From: Paenibacillaceae bacterium GAS479
GTDB taxonomy: Bacteria > Bacillota > Bacilli > Paenibacillales > Paenibacillaceae
Assembly: GCA_900105225.1 (NCBI GenBank)
Contig: LT629764.1
Coordinates: 3,241,501 to 3,305,500 of the forward strand
Length of the DNA: 64,000 nucleotides
Reading direction: 5' to 3'
Numbering within the stretch: the first letter of the stretch is position 1; the number at the start of each line of letters is the position of its first letter. The notes under the pieces are model-generated. The model made no database searches. It had not been told where the DNA came from and was given only the letters and a program-made list of their open reading frames with translations. The position numbers were made by a program, and so were the translations under genes. Below are positions 8,640 to 16,989 of the stretch, one piece after another.

Positions 8640-10295
8640 ATGGCTAGAATGAACAAACTGCTGCATCTGATCGCATTAGGAGCGGCGATCTGTATCGGGT
8701 GGATCGGCATCGGAGGAGAAGGAGTGGGACGCGAAAGGCTGCATCAGTTGGCAGCCCCGCCAACAGCGCTGGCGGCCTCGGCCGCTCAGGTCCGAAGCAT
8801 CGGCGAGCCGGAACTGCTTGACGCTTTGAAGCAGGCGGCTGTTTTGGCTGCGGAAAAAAAATCGGAGAATCCGGGCTTGCAGGCTGAGGGTCTGCAAGAG
8901 GATTCCTCTGTCGGCAACGGGGATGGAGCTGTAGGAGTTAAGCCGGACATAGGCGGAGACGAGACCAAGGGGACCGGAGCGAACACGGGCGGGAATGGAG
9001 TCGCTGGAGTCTCACAGGGCAAGGACCGGAATGGAACCGCTGGAACCGTAGAGAGTAAAGCGGGAAATGCCGCCCAGCTTGTTTCAAGCAAGTCAGAGGA
9101 GAAGAAACCTTCCGCCGGGGACAAAACGGTCTATCTCACCTTTGACGACGGACCGAGTGTACATACCAGCGATGTGCTGGATATTTTGCGAAAATACGGG
9201 GTCAAGGCGACCTTTTTCATGGTGGGACAGAATGTGAAGGGACAGTCGAAACTGGTTAAACGAGTGCAGGAGGAAGGTCATGCAATCGGCAACCATTCCT
9301 ATAATCATGTTTACAAGGATATTTACAGCAGCTTCGCTGGTTATGCGCGCCAGACACTGCTCACCGAGCAAGCACTGCTAAACGCCGGAGTTGCGACGAA
9401 TCTGGTACGGGCTCCAGGAGGAACGTTCACTAACTTTGATGCTGGGTATTTTAAAGCGATGAAGGCAGCGGGCTACACGATGGTGGATTGGAATGTGGAC
9501 AGCGGGGATTCCCGGCGAGTCGGCGTACCAGCCAAGGAAATAATAGCAGGTGCAACATCGGTTCCGCTCAAGCGGGAGATGACGGTGTTGATTCATGATG
9601 GGACAGGACATGCGGAATCCGTTAAGGCTTTGCCGGCTATTATTGAATTTTATAAGGCTAGAGGGTACCGTTTCGCTGTTATAACCTCGAAGGTTGAGTC
9701 TCCTGTTTTTCCAGTCGCGAAGAAACTGAAATGGAAACGTGAAGCGCCGCAGCCTGCGGAAGTGACTGCATTTGCAGAGAAAAGCAACAAGCTGCGCAGT
9801 AGTCAGGCTTGGCTGGCGGCGGCAAGCAACGGAGTCGGGGAAGGTGCTGTCGTACCAGCCAGCGGAAAGGGCGGAGAGACGGCAAACCCGGCAAACCCGG
9901 CAAACCCGGCAAACCCGGCAAACCCGGCAAACCCGGTCAAACCCAAAACATATGGAACGCTTCAGGCGGATTTGCTGCTTCATTCCGGCTATGGAGAAGT
10001 ACGGATCGGTTACGGTGAATACTTTGTTGTGGACGGCATGCTGACGGTGCCGGTACGACGCACGGTAGAGGCGCTGGGCGGTGGGGTGATCTGGAACGCG
10101 CCGGAAGGAACAGCTTCGATCATTGGATATTCCGGAATCGGCAGCTTGAATCGGGATACGGCTTTCCTCAATAGGGAAGGTAGATTGTACGCTCCGCTTA
10201 GTGAGGTGTTGGAGCTGATGGAAGATTCTCTCACCCGGATTGAGGTTTCGCCAGGTTTGGTGGAGGCATGGCTTGGCAGTGATACTGCTGCTTAG
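8640..10295 (+). CDS. Secreted polysaccharide deacetylase with C-terminal copper-amine-oxidase-N-like domain
   Basis: The 551-residue protein has a signal peptide (residues 1-30), a low-complexity linker to about residue 158, and a NodB-type carbohydrate esterase 4 domain (about 160-345). The metal-dependent motifs are TFDDGP near 166 (catalytic Asp), HSYNH near 218, RAPGGT near 256, DWNVDSGD near 282 and LIHDG near 315. CE4 enzymes remove N-acetyl groups from peptidoglycan or chitin-like glycans outside the membrane. A proline-rich linker with an Ala-Asn-Pro tandem repeat (about 414-432) leads to a 110-residue domain (YFVVDGMLTVPVRRTVEALGG) resembling the copper-amine-oxidase N domain, a common wall-associated module in Paenibacillus. 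The ATG at 8640 follows AAAGGG. Confidence 0.9.
   Translation: MARMNKLLHLIALGAAICIGWIGIGGEGVGRERLHQLAAPPTALAASAAQVRSIGEPELLDALKQAAVLAAEKKSENPGLQAEGLQEDSSVGNGDGAVGVKPDIGGDETKGTGANTGGNGVAGVSQGKDRNGTAGTVESKAGNAAQLVSSKSEEKKPSAGDKTVYLTFDDGPSVHTSDVLDILRKYGVKATFFMVGQNVKGQSKLVKRVQEEGHAIGNHSYNHVYKDIYSSFAGYARQTLLTEQALLNAGVATNLVRAPGGTFTNFDAGYFKAMKAAGYTMVDWNVDSGDSRRVGVPAKEIIAGATSVPLKREMTVLIHDGTGHAESVKALPAIIEFYKARGYRFAVITSKVESPVFPVAKKLKWKREAPQPAEVTAFAEKSNKLRSSQAWLAAASNGVGEGAVVPASGKGGETANPANPANPANPANPANPVKPKTYGTLQADLLLHSGYGEVRIGYGEYFVVDGMLTVPVRRTVEALGGGVIWNAPEGTASIIGYSGIGSLNRDTAFLNREGRLYAPLSEVLELMEDSLTRIEVSPGLVEAWLGSDTAA
9881..9934 (+). repeat. 9-bp in-frame tandem repeat (GGCAAACCC x6)
   Basis: Six perfect copies of GGCAAACCC, read as Ala-Asn-Pro, form the linker between the deacetylase and the C-terminal domain. 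Perfect copies at DNA level indicate recent slippage, so the linker length probably varies between strains without breaking the frame. Confidence 0.95.
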
Positions 10296-10346
10296 GATGG
10301 ATAGAGAGAGTAGCTTCGTGTGTATGATTTTAAAGTAGCTTCATGC

Positions 10347-10571
10347 GTAACGGAACTGAGGAGCCTTATTTCGGCAAAATGGAGGGGTTACGAGGCGTAA
10401 CGAAACGGAGAGACGTTATTGGGGGAATTTCAAGGTAATATCACGTTTTTTGACTCAAATAACGCGGCTCAGTTTTGTTAGATAATTTGTGACCTCTTTT
10501 GAGGGGAAATAGGCTCTCTCAGTTCCGTTAGGAAGTGAATGGACAAGCTGAGGCGCTCTGAGTTTCCCTAG
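10347..10571. repeat. Dispersed nested-palindrome repeat, cluster A
   Basis: Forward copies of the TAACGRAACTGAG...TTATT motif lie at 10347-10370 and 10397-10420. Inverted copies lie at 10458-10480 and 10507-10530, with a decayed inverted copy at 10549-10571. The first copy is complementary to the fourth (both carry GCCTTATT or its complement) and the second to the third (ACGTTATT type), giving a nested palindrome. The cluster lies 51 nt after the deacetylase stop and before the terminator at 10601, so it is probably part of the 3' UTR. Confidence 0.85.
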
Positions 10572-10600
10572 TGTTGAAGCGAAGCAAGGGGAATTTTCAT

Positions 10601-10648
10601 AAAAAACAGGAGGAAGCTGAGATGGGCTCAGCCTCCTCCTGTTTTTTT
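10601..10648. terminator. Strong bidirectional-type terminator
   Basis: AAAAACAGGAGGA with AGCTGAG pairs with CTCAGCC and TCCTCCTG. The stem is followed by seven T (10642-10648) and preceded by six A (10601-10606), so it could work in both directions. It closes the deacetylase transcript downstream of repeat cluster A. Confidence 0.85.
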
Positions 10649-10808
10649 GTTATCCAAAATCGTAGACACAGCAGCCGCCAGCTTAAATACATATCGATGG
10701 ACAGTCACTTTAGCATGTTCGTAGGAATGAGTCTAAATCTCTCAACCGCTGGCCAAACTGTCTAGTAGAAGATACCGCTAGATTGGGAGCGGATGGGAGG
10801 GTATCAAC

Positions 10809-11891
10809 ATGCAAAACCAGCCGGATCAGGAGCGAGAGACGTGGGGGAATTTGCACGAATCGGGGCGTAGGTATGAGCAGGAAGGGCAAACGTTAGGGGG
10901 GGCATCTCGCTTGCAGGAGGAGTGGCCGGAGCCGCGGCAGGCGCTGCTGGCGCGAATGGCCGCTCGTTCGGAGAGCGTGCTGCTTGGAAAGGGAGAAGTC
11001 ATCGGACTGGCGATGACGGCTATGTTGGCTGGTGGGCATATTTTGCTAGAGGATGTCCCCGGAGTGGGTAAAACGCTGCTCGCACGCGCCTTGGCGCGCG
11101 TACTGGGAGGCAAGTTCCAGCGAATCCAATTTACCTCCGATTTGCTGCCAGCGGATTTGACGGGATCGGCCGTGTGGGATGCCCGAAAAGGGGAGTTCAT
11201 TTACCGTGAGGGACCGGTTATGGCCAATGTTGTGCTTGCGGACGAGATCAACCGCACCTCGCCTCGTACCCAATCCGCATTGCTGGAAGCGATGGAGGAG
11301 CGCTGCGTAACGGTGGACGGGACTACGCGGAAGCTTGCTTCTCCCTGGCTGCTTATAGCAACGCAAAACCCGCTGGACAGCGAGGGGACTTTTCCACTGC
11401 CGGAGGCGCAGATGGATCGATTCATGATGAGGCTGTCGATCGGCTATCCGGAAGCTCGCGAGGAAATTCGCATGCTGGAAATGATGGGTGCTGGCGAGCA
11501 GCAAGCACCGGAGCAGCTACGGCCGGTTGTCTCCCCCCGACAATGGGAAGTGATGGCGGAGGAAAGTCGCTCCGTACATTGCAGCCCGGAGCTGCTCGCC
11601 TATATGGTGCGCATCGTACAAGCGACGCGATCCGCTCCCGAGTTGGAGCTTGGCGCGAGCCCCCGCGCATCGCGGGATTGGCTGCGTGCTGCGCAAGCGA
11701 CAGCTTATATCGCGGGCCGGGACTATGTGCGACCGGCAGACCTGAAAGTTGTCGCCACATCGGTGCTGGCGCATCGGCTAGCCGCCAGAGGAGCTTACGG
11801 GCAGCCGGATCGTGAGCTGGCAATGCGAGCTCTTGCGCGGCTGCTGGCGGAAACGCCGTTGTCCGTAACTGGAAAGGCGGCTGCAAGATGA
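10809..11891 (+). CDS. MoxR-family AAA+ ATPase
   Basis: The 360-residue protein has a 50-residue variable N-terminus, then the MoxR AAA_3 core: Walker A GVGKTLLARALA, FTSDLLPADLTGSAVWD, Walker B VVLADEINR followed by TSPRTQSALLEAMEE, and sensor 1 LLIATQNP with LPEAQMDRFMM. The C-terminal lid carries ASPRASRDWLRAAQ. MoxR ATPases act as chaperones that mature or remodel partner proteins. The operon with a DUF58 protein and a membrane transglutaminase is the classic MoxR arrangement. The ATG at 10809 follows GGGAGGG; the stop overlaps the DUF58 start by 4 bp (ATGA). The client is not known. Confidence 0.93.
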   Translation: MQNQPDQERETWGNLHESGRRYEQEGQTLGGASRLQEEWPEPRQALLARMAARSESVLLGKGEVIGLAMTAMLAGGHILLEDVPGVGKTLLARALARVLGGKFQRIQFTSDLLPADLTGSAVWDARKGEFIYREGPVMANVVLADEINRTSPRTQSALLEAMEERCVTVDGTTRKLASPWLLIATQNPLDSEGTFPLPEAQMDRFMMRLSIGYPEAREEIRMLEMMGAGEQQAPEQLRPVVSPRQWEVMAEESRSVHCSPELLAYMVRIVQATRSAPELELGASPRASRDWLRAAQATAYIAGRDYVRPADLKVVATSVLAHRLAARGAYGQPDRELAMRALARLLAETPLSVTGKAAAR

Positions 11892-13351
11892 AGGCGGCGG
11901 GCAAGATGGGGCAAGCTGCTGGTACTGGAGGAGTCGTTGGTAGCCGAGCTTTAGGAGGAAACGGTGTCGGTGGAGCCGCTGCTGGGACTATTGCTGGAAG
12001 AGCCGCTGTCGGCGGTTCCAAAGGAAAGAGCGGCGGAAAGCTGAGGGCTGGCGATACAGCTGGGCTGCCTCGGACAAGACGGACTGCACTTATATTGCTT
12101 GCTGCGCTGCTCGGTGCGGCATTGGTCGCTGTCCTCCTGAGAGGAACAGCGCTCGATTGGTTTTTGGCCGGACTGCCGGCAGCTGTGCTGGCAATGGCGT
12201 GTTTGCCTAAGCTATGGGCGGCTGCTGGCGGGCTGAGCGTGGAGCGCGTCCTTGAGCCGGGCAGTAAGGACGGAGAGCTGTCGGTGCGGCTAATTTTTCA
12301 TGGCCGCTGGATACCGCCACTACTACTTGTCCAGGTTAGGGAACAACTGGACAACCTTTCTGCCGCAGAGCGGAAACCGCTTGTTCTGACTCGCTGGCTG
12401 CTGCCGTGGCTGAGTAAGGAATGGACGGCTCATTATCGGGTCAGCGGCTTAGGACGCGGAGTTTATCAATTCGCTCCGGCGACGATAGTTGTTACGGACC
12501 CGCTCGGACTCGCATGCGGCATGTTGAAACTTGCTGCGCCGGGAAGCTTCACCGTACTGCCTCAGCCGGAGGAGGCCGGGGTGTTCCGGGCATTGTCCGT
12601 GTCTGAAAAGAATGCTTCGGAGCCGGGTGGCTTTGCCGGTGATGGGGGCGGCAAATCGGCTGGTCGCGGCGGAGCGGGGCCGCTTAATCGTGTTTATCGC
12701 GAAGGCGATTCGCTCCGGCGGATCGACTGGCGGCTGGCGGCGAAGGGCAGAGGACTGCACACGCGGCTGGATGAACATGGGGCATCGCCGGTTATGCTGA
12801 TGCTGCTTGATTTGGATCCGCGCAGTTATAGGGAGACGGGAGCGGATGGCCTGCTGGATGCCTGCGCCGGACTTGCGGCCCGAGCACTGAAGGATGCTGG
12901 AGCCAACGGTTGTACTGTGAGATTGCAAGCTGGTGCGGAAGCAGAAGTTAAAGTTGCGCCGGGAGACAGCCGGGCTGCGCGGAATGCGGCTTTGCTGCTG
13001 GCCCGGGCAGTGCCAGCTCCCGGATCTGGTGCTGCGGAGGCACTTGAGCGATTGATGCTTGGAAAACAGTTGCCCCCTGGCAGCCGCATCGTTATTTTAA
13101 CTCCAGGATGGGACATTAAGCTGTGGGAGCAACTGGCGGAACTCTCGCGTGCAGCTCGCTGTGGATTGGAACTGCATGTTCCCATTAAGAGCACGCTGCC
13201 CCTTCAAGCAAGGCGTGAGCGTGAGCAGTGGGCTAAGGGAGCGGGGGTATCCTTGGCTTGGTTTCCTTTCGATGCCAGCAGACGCCAGGGATGGAGGGGA
13301 AGGCTAAGCGTAAGGGAGGAGGATGGACATGGCTGGCAGGCATGGAGATGA
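11888..13351 (+). CDS. DUF58 domain membrane protein
   Basis: The 487-residue protein has a Gly/Ala-rich N-terminal stretch of about 60 residues, two membrane helices (about 67-90 and 93-115), and a cytoplasmic or wall-facing region ending in the DUF58 signature NRVYREGDSLRRIDWRLAAK followed by a von Willebrand A-like fold (MLMLLDLDP). DUF58 proteins are the usual MoxR partners. It overlaps the MoxR gene by 4 bp and the transglutaminase gene by about 23 bp, so the three are translationally coupled. The Gly/Ala-rich start is unusual and matches a similar extension in the next gene. Confidence 0.88.
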   Translation: MKAAGKMGQAAGTGGVVGSRALGGNGVGGAAAGTIAGRAAVGGSKGKSGGKLRAGDTAGLPRTRRTALILLAALLGAALVAVLLRGTALDWFLAGLPAAVLAMACLPKLWAAAGGLSVERVLEPGSKDGELSVRLIFHGRWIPPLLLVQVREQLDNLSAAERKPLVLTRWLLPWLSKEWTAHYRVSGLGRGVYQFAPATIVVTDPLGLACGMLKLAAPGSFTVLPQPEEAGVFRALSVSEKNASEPGGFAGDGGGKSAGRGGAGPLNRVYREGDSLRRIDWRLAAKGRGLHTRLDEHGASPVMLMLLDLDPRSYRETGADGLLDACAGLAARALKDAGANGCTVRLQAGAEAEVKVAPGDSRAARNAALLLARAVPAPGSGAAEALERLMLGKQLPPGSRIVILTPGWDIKLWEQLAELSRAARCGLELHVPIKSTLPLQARREREQWAKGAGVSLAWFPFDASRRQGWRGRLSVREEDGHGWQAWR

Positions 13352-16300
13352 ACAAGGTGGATTACCGGGGAGCGGGCTTGTGCTGCAGGGAGCTGCGCGG
13401 AATGGGAACGTCCAGGGAGCAAGCGCTGGTTTAGGTGCTGGAATGAGCGTTAACGGGAAAGCTGGCGTGCAGCAGGCTGCCGCTGCCGTACCGACAGGCA
13501 CAGGGAAAGCAGCCAACGGGAAAACGGGCTTGAAGCAGACAGTTGGACTAACAAGCGCCGGACTAACAGGTACAAACCAGGCGAAAGCAGGCCGAGTGAA
13601 CGCCGGCCATGCCATCGTGGGAACGGCGGTTTCGGGAAGCACGGCTTCCCGAGCGCAAGATATCAAGGAGCATGTTGGCGGCTTGCTGGGCTGGCCCCTG
13701 CGTGCGGCTTCCAGCTTGCTGCTGCTTGCGCTGCTATTTGAGTGGTTACTGCCGCTCCAAGGGCTGCCACAGTGGACCCATGTATACGACCTTGGCATCC
13801 TGTTTGCGCTTGGAGCCTTTATTTTGCTAATTGGCGTGTTTCTGTTGTCGGACTGGGCGGCGTGGCTGCTCCGTTTAGTAGTCATATTGGCAGGAGCGGC
13901 GTTGCTGGGCGGCAGTGAGCCAAGTACGATGGAAAGCCTGATCGGATTGCCCGTACAGCTGCTGGATGATGCCCAAGCGCTGATTAGAGAGGGGCCTGTC
14001 GCCATGTCCGTTTCCGGGCAGGCGGTTTTTTTGCTGGGAGGATTGTCGATTCTCCTATCCGCTCTTCAAATGCTGGTGTGGATCCGCCAGTGGGGAATCG
14101 GGCTATTGGCGCTGACGGCCCTCTACCTCTGGTCTTTAAACCAGTGGTTTGGGCTGGACACACTCCCTAATCTCGCCCGGGCAGCTGCGGAAGGGTTGTT
14201 GCTGTCGGCGCTGCTGTCCTATCATCGGCTGAAAAGAAAGATCGAAGAGAACCCCGCCTCCTCGGCTGCAATGAAAAAGAGCGCGCCGCGAAGAGAGATG
14301 CCGGGCTGGCGCTGGTGGGCGGCTAGTGCGGCCGCAGCTGCGATGATTCCGCTTGGCGCAGCAGCTCTTTCCTGGGGCAAGGTCCAGACGGACGGACCGG
14401 CGGAATGGGCTTTGGGGGTGCAGCAGGCTATCCGCGACAACAACTCTGGATCATCCGGAGAGGGAAGGCCGCGCAGCGCGCCTGTATTCTCCGGCCAGCC
14501 GGGTTCCCAAGGCGCCGGAACGGGCGCGGGGGCGGCAGCTACAGGTTATAGCGAGAGCGATGCGCAGCTTGGGGCTCCGCTTTTTTTATCACAAGAACCG
14601 ATATTCTGGGCGCTCTCCCCGAAACCGCTGTACTGGCGGATGGAGACAAAATCAGCCTACACCGGCCAAGGGTGGAGAGATGACACACGCGAGCTGCTGG
14701 CCGTACAGGTTGGCGGAAGGGATGCTGAGGCAGGGGGAAGCAGTGGAACGCTGGGGAGCGGGGCAGAGAAGTCAGATGTTGGAGAGAAGACAGATGTCGG
14801 AGAAAAGGCGGATATTGGAGAGAAGACAGATGTCGGAGAAAAGGCGGAGAGTGGGGCCCGGTTTGTAGCTGGCACGGGCAGAGGGGCAGAAGAGGGCCTG
14901 GGGACAGAAGAGGGGCCGGGGACAGAAGCGAGACTAATTCGGCAGACAGTTTGGTTGCCTCAGTTGATAGATGGAATACCTTTGCCGGTATCTGGAGTGG
15001 AACCGGATTTAATCACAGCGGAATCACTATCTGGCGGATTACAAAAGAAACAGGCGAGTTACCTTCAGGAAATGGGCGGAGGCGCGATATACATGCCTAA
15101 TGCTGAGGAGGGACAGCTGACGTACACGGTAGAATCACGGCTAGACGAACCTGCTGCGGACATGCTTCGCCAGGTGGGGGAGGCAGAGCGCAGTGATGCA
15201 GGGAAGAAAGAGCGTAGTATTGATGCAGGGAAGAAAGAGCATAGTGATGCGGAGCAGGCAGAGCGCAGTGATGCAGGGAAGAAAGAGCATAGTATTGATG
15301 CAGGGAAGAAAGAGCATAGTGATGCGGAGCAGGCAGAGCGCAGTACGGTGGAGCAAGAGCAGCTTGAGCTCCAGTTGAAGGCCAACCTTCAGTTGCCGGC
15401 GGAACTGCCGGAGCGGGTCAGAGAGCTGGCCCAGAAGATTGCGAAGGATGCGGGGGAGAATCGTTATGACCGCGCGCTTGCCATGCAGGATTACTTGAAG
15501 ACGAGCTTCCGCTATACGCTCACAGATACTCAGGTTCCAGGTGCGGGAGAGGATTTGGTCGATCAGTTTCTCTTTGAGCAAAAGGCAGGTTACTGCGTGC
15601 ATTTTTCCACCGCGATGGTCGTTATGCTCAGGTCGGTCGATATTCCGGCGCGCTGGGTTAAAGGTTTTGCGCCCGGTGATGAGCTGTCGGCCGAGCAAGC
15701 TCCGGCCGCCGCGCGGAAGGCGCTGGCACGCGTTAATGCCAGCGGCAGCATGTACCAGGTGAGCGCGGCGGACGCGCATGCCTGGGTTGAGGTTTATTTT
15801 CCCGGCGCGGGCTGGGTCCCGTTCGACCCGACGCCGGGATACGCCGCAGGCGCGGAGCAGCCGGCAGCGGCAGCGCCGCCGGCTGTGGAAGGCTCCTCCG
15901 GCGGAGGCGAAGCCGCCGGAGAGGCGCCGCGCGGGGCGGAGGCTTCCAGCCCCGCGCTGGCGGAGCAGCTGCGCGCGGCCGCCGGCGACGCGGCGCGCCT
16001 GGCCGCCGCGTTAGCGCGCGCAGCCGCGCAGCCGGCCCCGCTCGCGGCCAGCGCAGCGCTGGCCGCGGCCGCGGCTGCGCTGGCGTCGCCGGCGCTGCGC
16101 GGACGGCTGCGCCTCGCGCTGGCGCTGCGGCGCTACGCGCGCCATGCCGGCGCAGCCAGCGCTGCGGCGGAGGCGCGCGCGGAACGCGCCCGCCGCGCCG
16201 CGCAGCGGGCCGCGCTGCTCGCCGCAGCGGAGGCGCTGCTGCGCGCGCTGGAGCGCCGCGGCGGCGCGGGCCCGGCGGCTGCAAGCGCCGCCGCCGGCCC

Positions 16301-16508
16301 GGCCGAGCGCGCCGCAGCGCTCGCGCCGCTGCTGGCGCCGGAGGCCGGCGCGCAGCTGCGCCGGCTCGCCGCCTGGGCCGAGGGCGCGCGCTTTGGCGCT
16401 CCGGCCGCCTGGCGCGGGCCGACGCCAGCGCAGCTCGCTAGCTGCGCGGCCGCGCTGCAGGCTCGGCGCGCCTGGCCGTCCGCCGGGCAAGCTCCGCGTC
16501 TCGGCTAA
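13329..16508 (+). CDS. Transglutaminase-like membrane protein (TgpA/YebA type) with extreme Ala-rich tail
   Basis: The third gene of the MoxR operon encodes about 1059 residues. A Gly/Ala-rich N-terminus of about 115 residues precedes five or six membrane helices (about 120-345), an extracytoplasmic part with two tandem-repeat insertions, and the transglutaminase-like core with the Cys motif QKAGYCVHFSTAM, the His motif DAHAWVEVYF and the Asp of VPFDPTPGY. After residue 840 comes a roughly 220-residue tail that is mostly Ala, Arg and Leu, placed where relatives have one membrane helix and a DUF4129 domain; RFGAPAAW near the end fits a DUF4129 remnant. Start: ATG 13329 has GGGAGG at ideal spacing; ATG 13323 is too close to it. 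A/T bases are only 9 of 60 at 16201-16260. Confidence 0.85.
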   Translation: MAGRHGDEQGGLPGSGLVLQGAARNGNVQGASAGLGAGMSVNGKAGVQQAAAAVPTGTGKAANGKTGLKQTVGLTSAGLTGTNQAKAGRVNAGHAIVGTAVSGSTASRAQDIKEHVGGLLGWPLRAASSLLLLALLFEWLLPLQGLPQWTHVYDLGILFALGAFILLIGVFLLSDWAAWLLRLVVILAGAALLGGSEPSTMESLIGLPVQLLDDAQALIREGPVAMSVSGQAVFLLGGLSILLSALQMLVWIRQWGIGLLALTALYLWSLNQWFGLDTLPNLARAAAEGLLLSALLSYHRLKRKIEENPASSAAMKKSAPRREMPGWRWWAASAAAAAMIPLGAAALSWGKVQTDGPAEWALGVQQAIRDNNSGSSGEGRPRSAPVFSGQPGSQGAGTGAGAAATGYSESDAQLGAPLFLSQEPIFWALSPKPLYWRMETKSAYTGQGWRDDTRELLAVQVGGRDAEAGGSSGTLGSGAEKSDVGEKTDVGEKADIGEKTDVGEKAESGARFVAGTGRGAEEGLGTEEGPGTEARLIRQTVWLPQLIDGIPLPVSGVEPDLITAESLSGGLQKKQASYLQEMGGGAIYMPNAEEGQLTYTVESRLDEPAADMLRQVGEAERSDAGKKERSIDAGKKEHSDAEQAERSDAGKKEHSIDAGKKEHSDAEQAERSTVEQEQLELQLKANLQLPAELPERVRELAQKIAKDAGENRYDRALAMQDYLKTSFRYTLTDTQVPGAGEDLVDQFLFEQKAGYCVHFSTAMVVMLRSVDIPARWVKGFAPGDELSAEQAPAAARKALARVNASGSMYQVSAADAHAWVEVYFPGAGWVPFDPTPGYAAGAEQPAAAAPPAVEGSSGGGEAAGEAPRGAEASSPALAEQLRAAAGDAARLAAALARAAAQPAPLAASAALAAAAAALASPALRGRLRLALALRRYARHAGAASAAAEARAERARRAAQRAALLAAAEALLRALERRGGAGPAAASAAAGPAERAAALAPLLAPEAGAQLRRLAAWAEGARFGAPAAWRGPTPAQLASCAAALQARRAWPSAGQAPRLG
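14775..14846 (+). repeat. 18-bp in-frame tandem repeat x4
   Basis: Units start at 14775, 14793, 14811 and 14829. They encode D-V-G-E-K-T, D-V-G-E-K-A, D-I-G-E-K-T and D-V-G-E-K-A, so a 36-bp pair has itself been duplicated. It lies in the extracytoplasmic part of the transglutaminase, outside the catalytic core. Confidence 0.9.
15183..15332 (+). repeat. 75-bp in-frame tandem duplication
   Basis: Two 75-bp units (15183-15257 and 15258-15332) differ at one position that I can see and are followed by the start of a third unit at 15333. Each encodes 25 charged residues built from shorter S-D-A-G-K-K-E-H type blocks. The near identity implies a recent duplication. Confidence 0.9.
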
Positions 16509-16534
16509 GCACTATAAGTGCCTATTGCTCGCAC

Positions 16535-16719
16535 GCCAACGGAACTGACACACCTTATTTCAAACAAATCAGCGCTTTTTCAAGCGTAACGAAACTCAGC
16601 GACGCTATTTCGCGGGAAAATCGCTCTAACTATGCTCTTTGGTGGGAATAACGCGTCTCAGTTCCGTTGCAAATTGAAATGCTCAATATATGGCCAAATA
16701 GCGCGTCTCAGTTCCGTTA
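16535..16719. repeat. Dispersed nested-palindrome repeat, cluster B
   Basis: Forward copies lie at 16535-16560 and 16584-16610; inverted copies at 16646-16669 and 16696-16719. Step sizes are 49, 62 and 50 bp, the same geometry as clusters A, C and E. It begins 27 nt after the transglutaminase stop. Confidence 0.85.
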
Positions 16720-16930
16720 ATCATGATGCATTCAAACTCCTCCATCCAACACAGCATGCCACCTAGCCCCATTCAACAGCACAGCATGCCAAACGGAGTC
16801 GACGCTATCCATCAGCGCTGTTGCCCAAGCATCGTAGGTTGCTCACTGCCTGCTTCCGCTCGCGCTCGCGGCTAGACAACCTCATGATCCGAAAGCCTTT
16901 TTCTCCCATGTCGACAATCCGGGACGCGCC
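16720..16930. other. Intergenic region upstream of the guaA promoter
   Basis: Between repeat cluster B and the guaA promoter I see no gene. A short direct repeat (CACAGCATGCCA, near 16750 and 16781) is the only structure. No terminator for the transglutaminase operon is evident. Confidence 0.4.
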
Positions 16931-16960
16931 TTGACTGGCCGGAAGCAGCTTGGATATAAT
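16931..16960 (+). promoter_or_regulatory. Sigma-A type promoter of guaA
   Basis: TTGACT (16931-16936) and a perfect TATAAT (16955-16960) are separated by 18 bp. Transcription would start near 16967, only about 23 nt before the GTG, so guaA has no room for a riboswitch leader. Confidence 0.8.
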
Positions 16961-16989
16961 GAGTCCAATTGATTGAGGGAGGTTCGGGC

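Noticed and set aside
15733-16490. Open frames on both strands through the G+C-rich transglutaminase tail
   Set aside because: Very high G+C removes stop codons in all frames. Only the plus frame continues a recognised domain.
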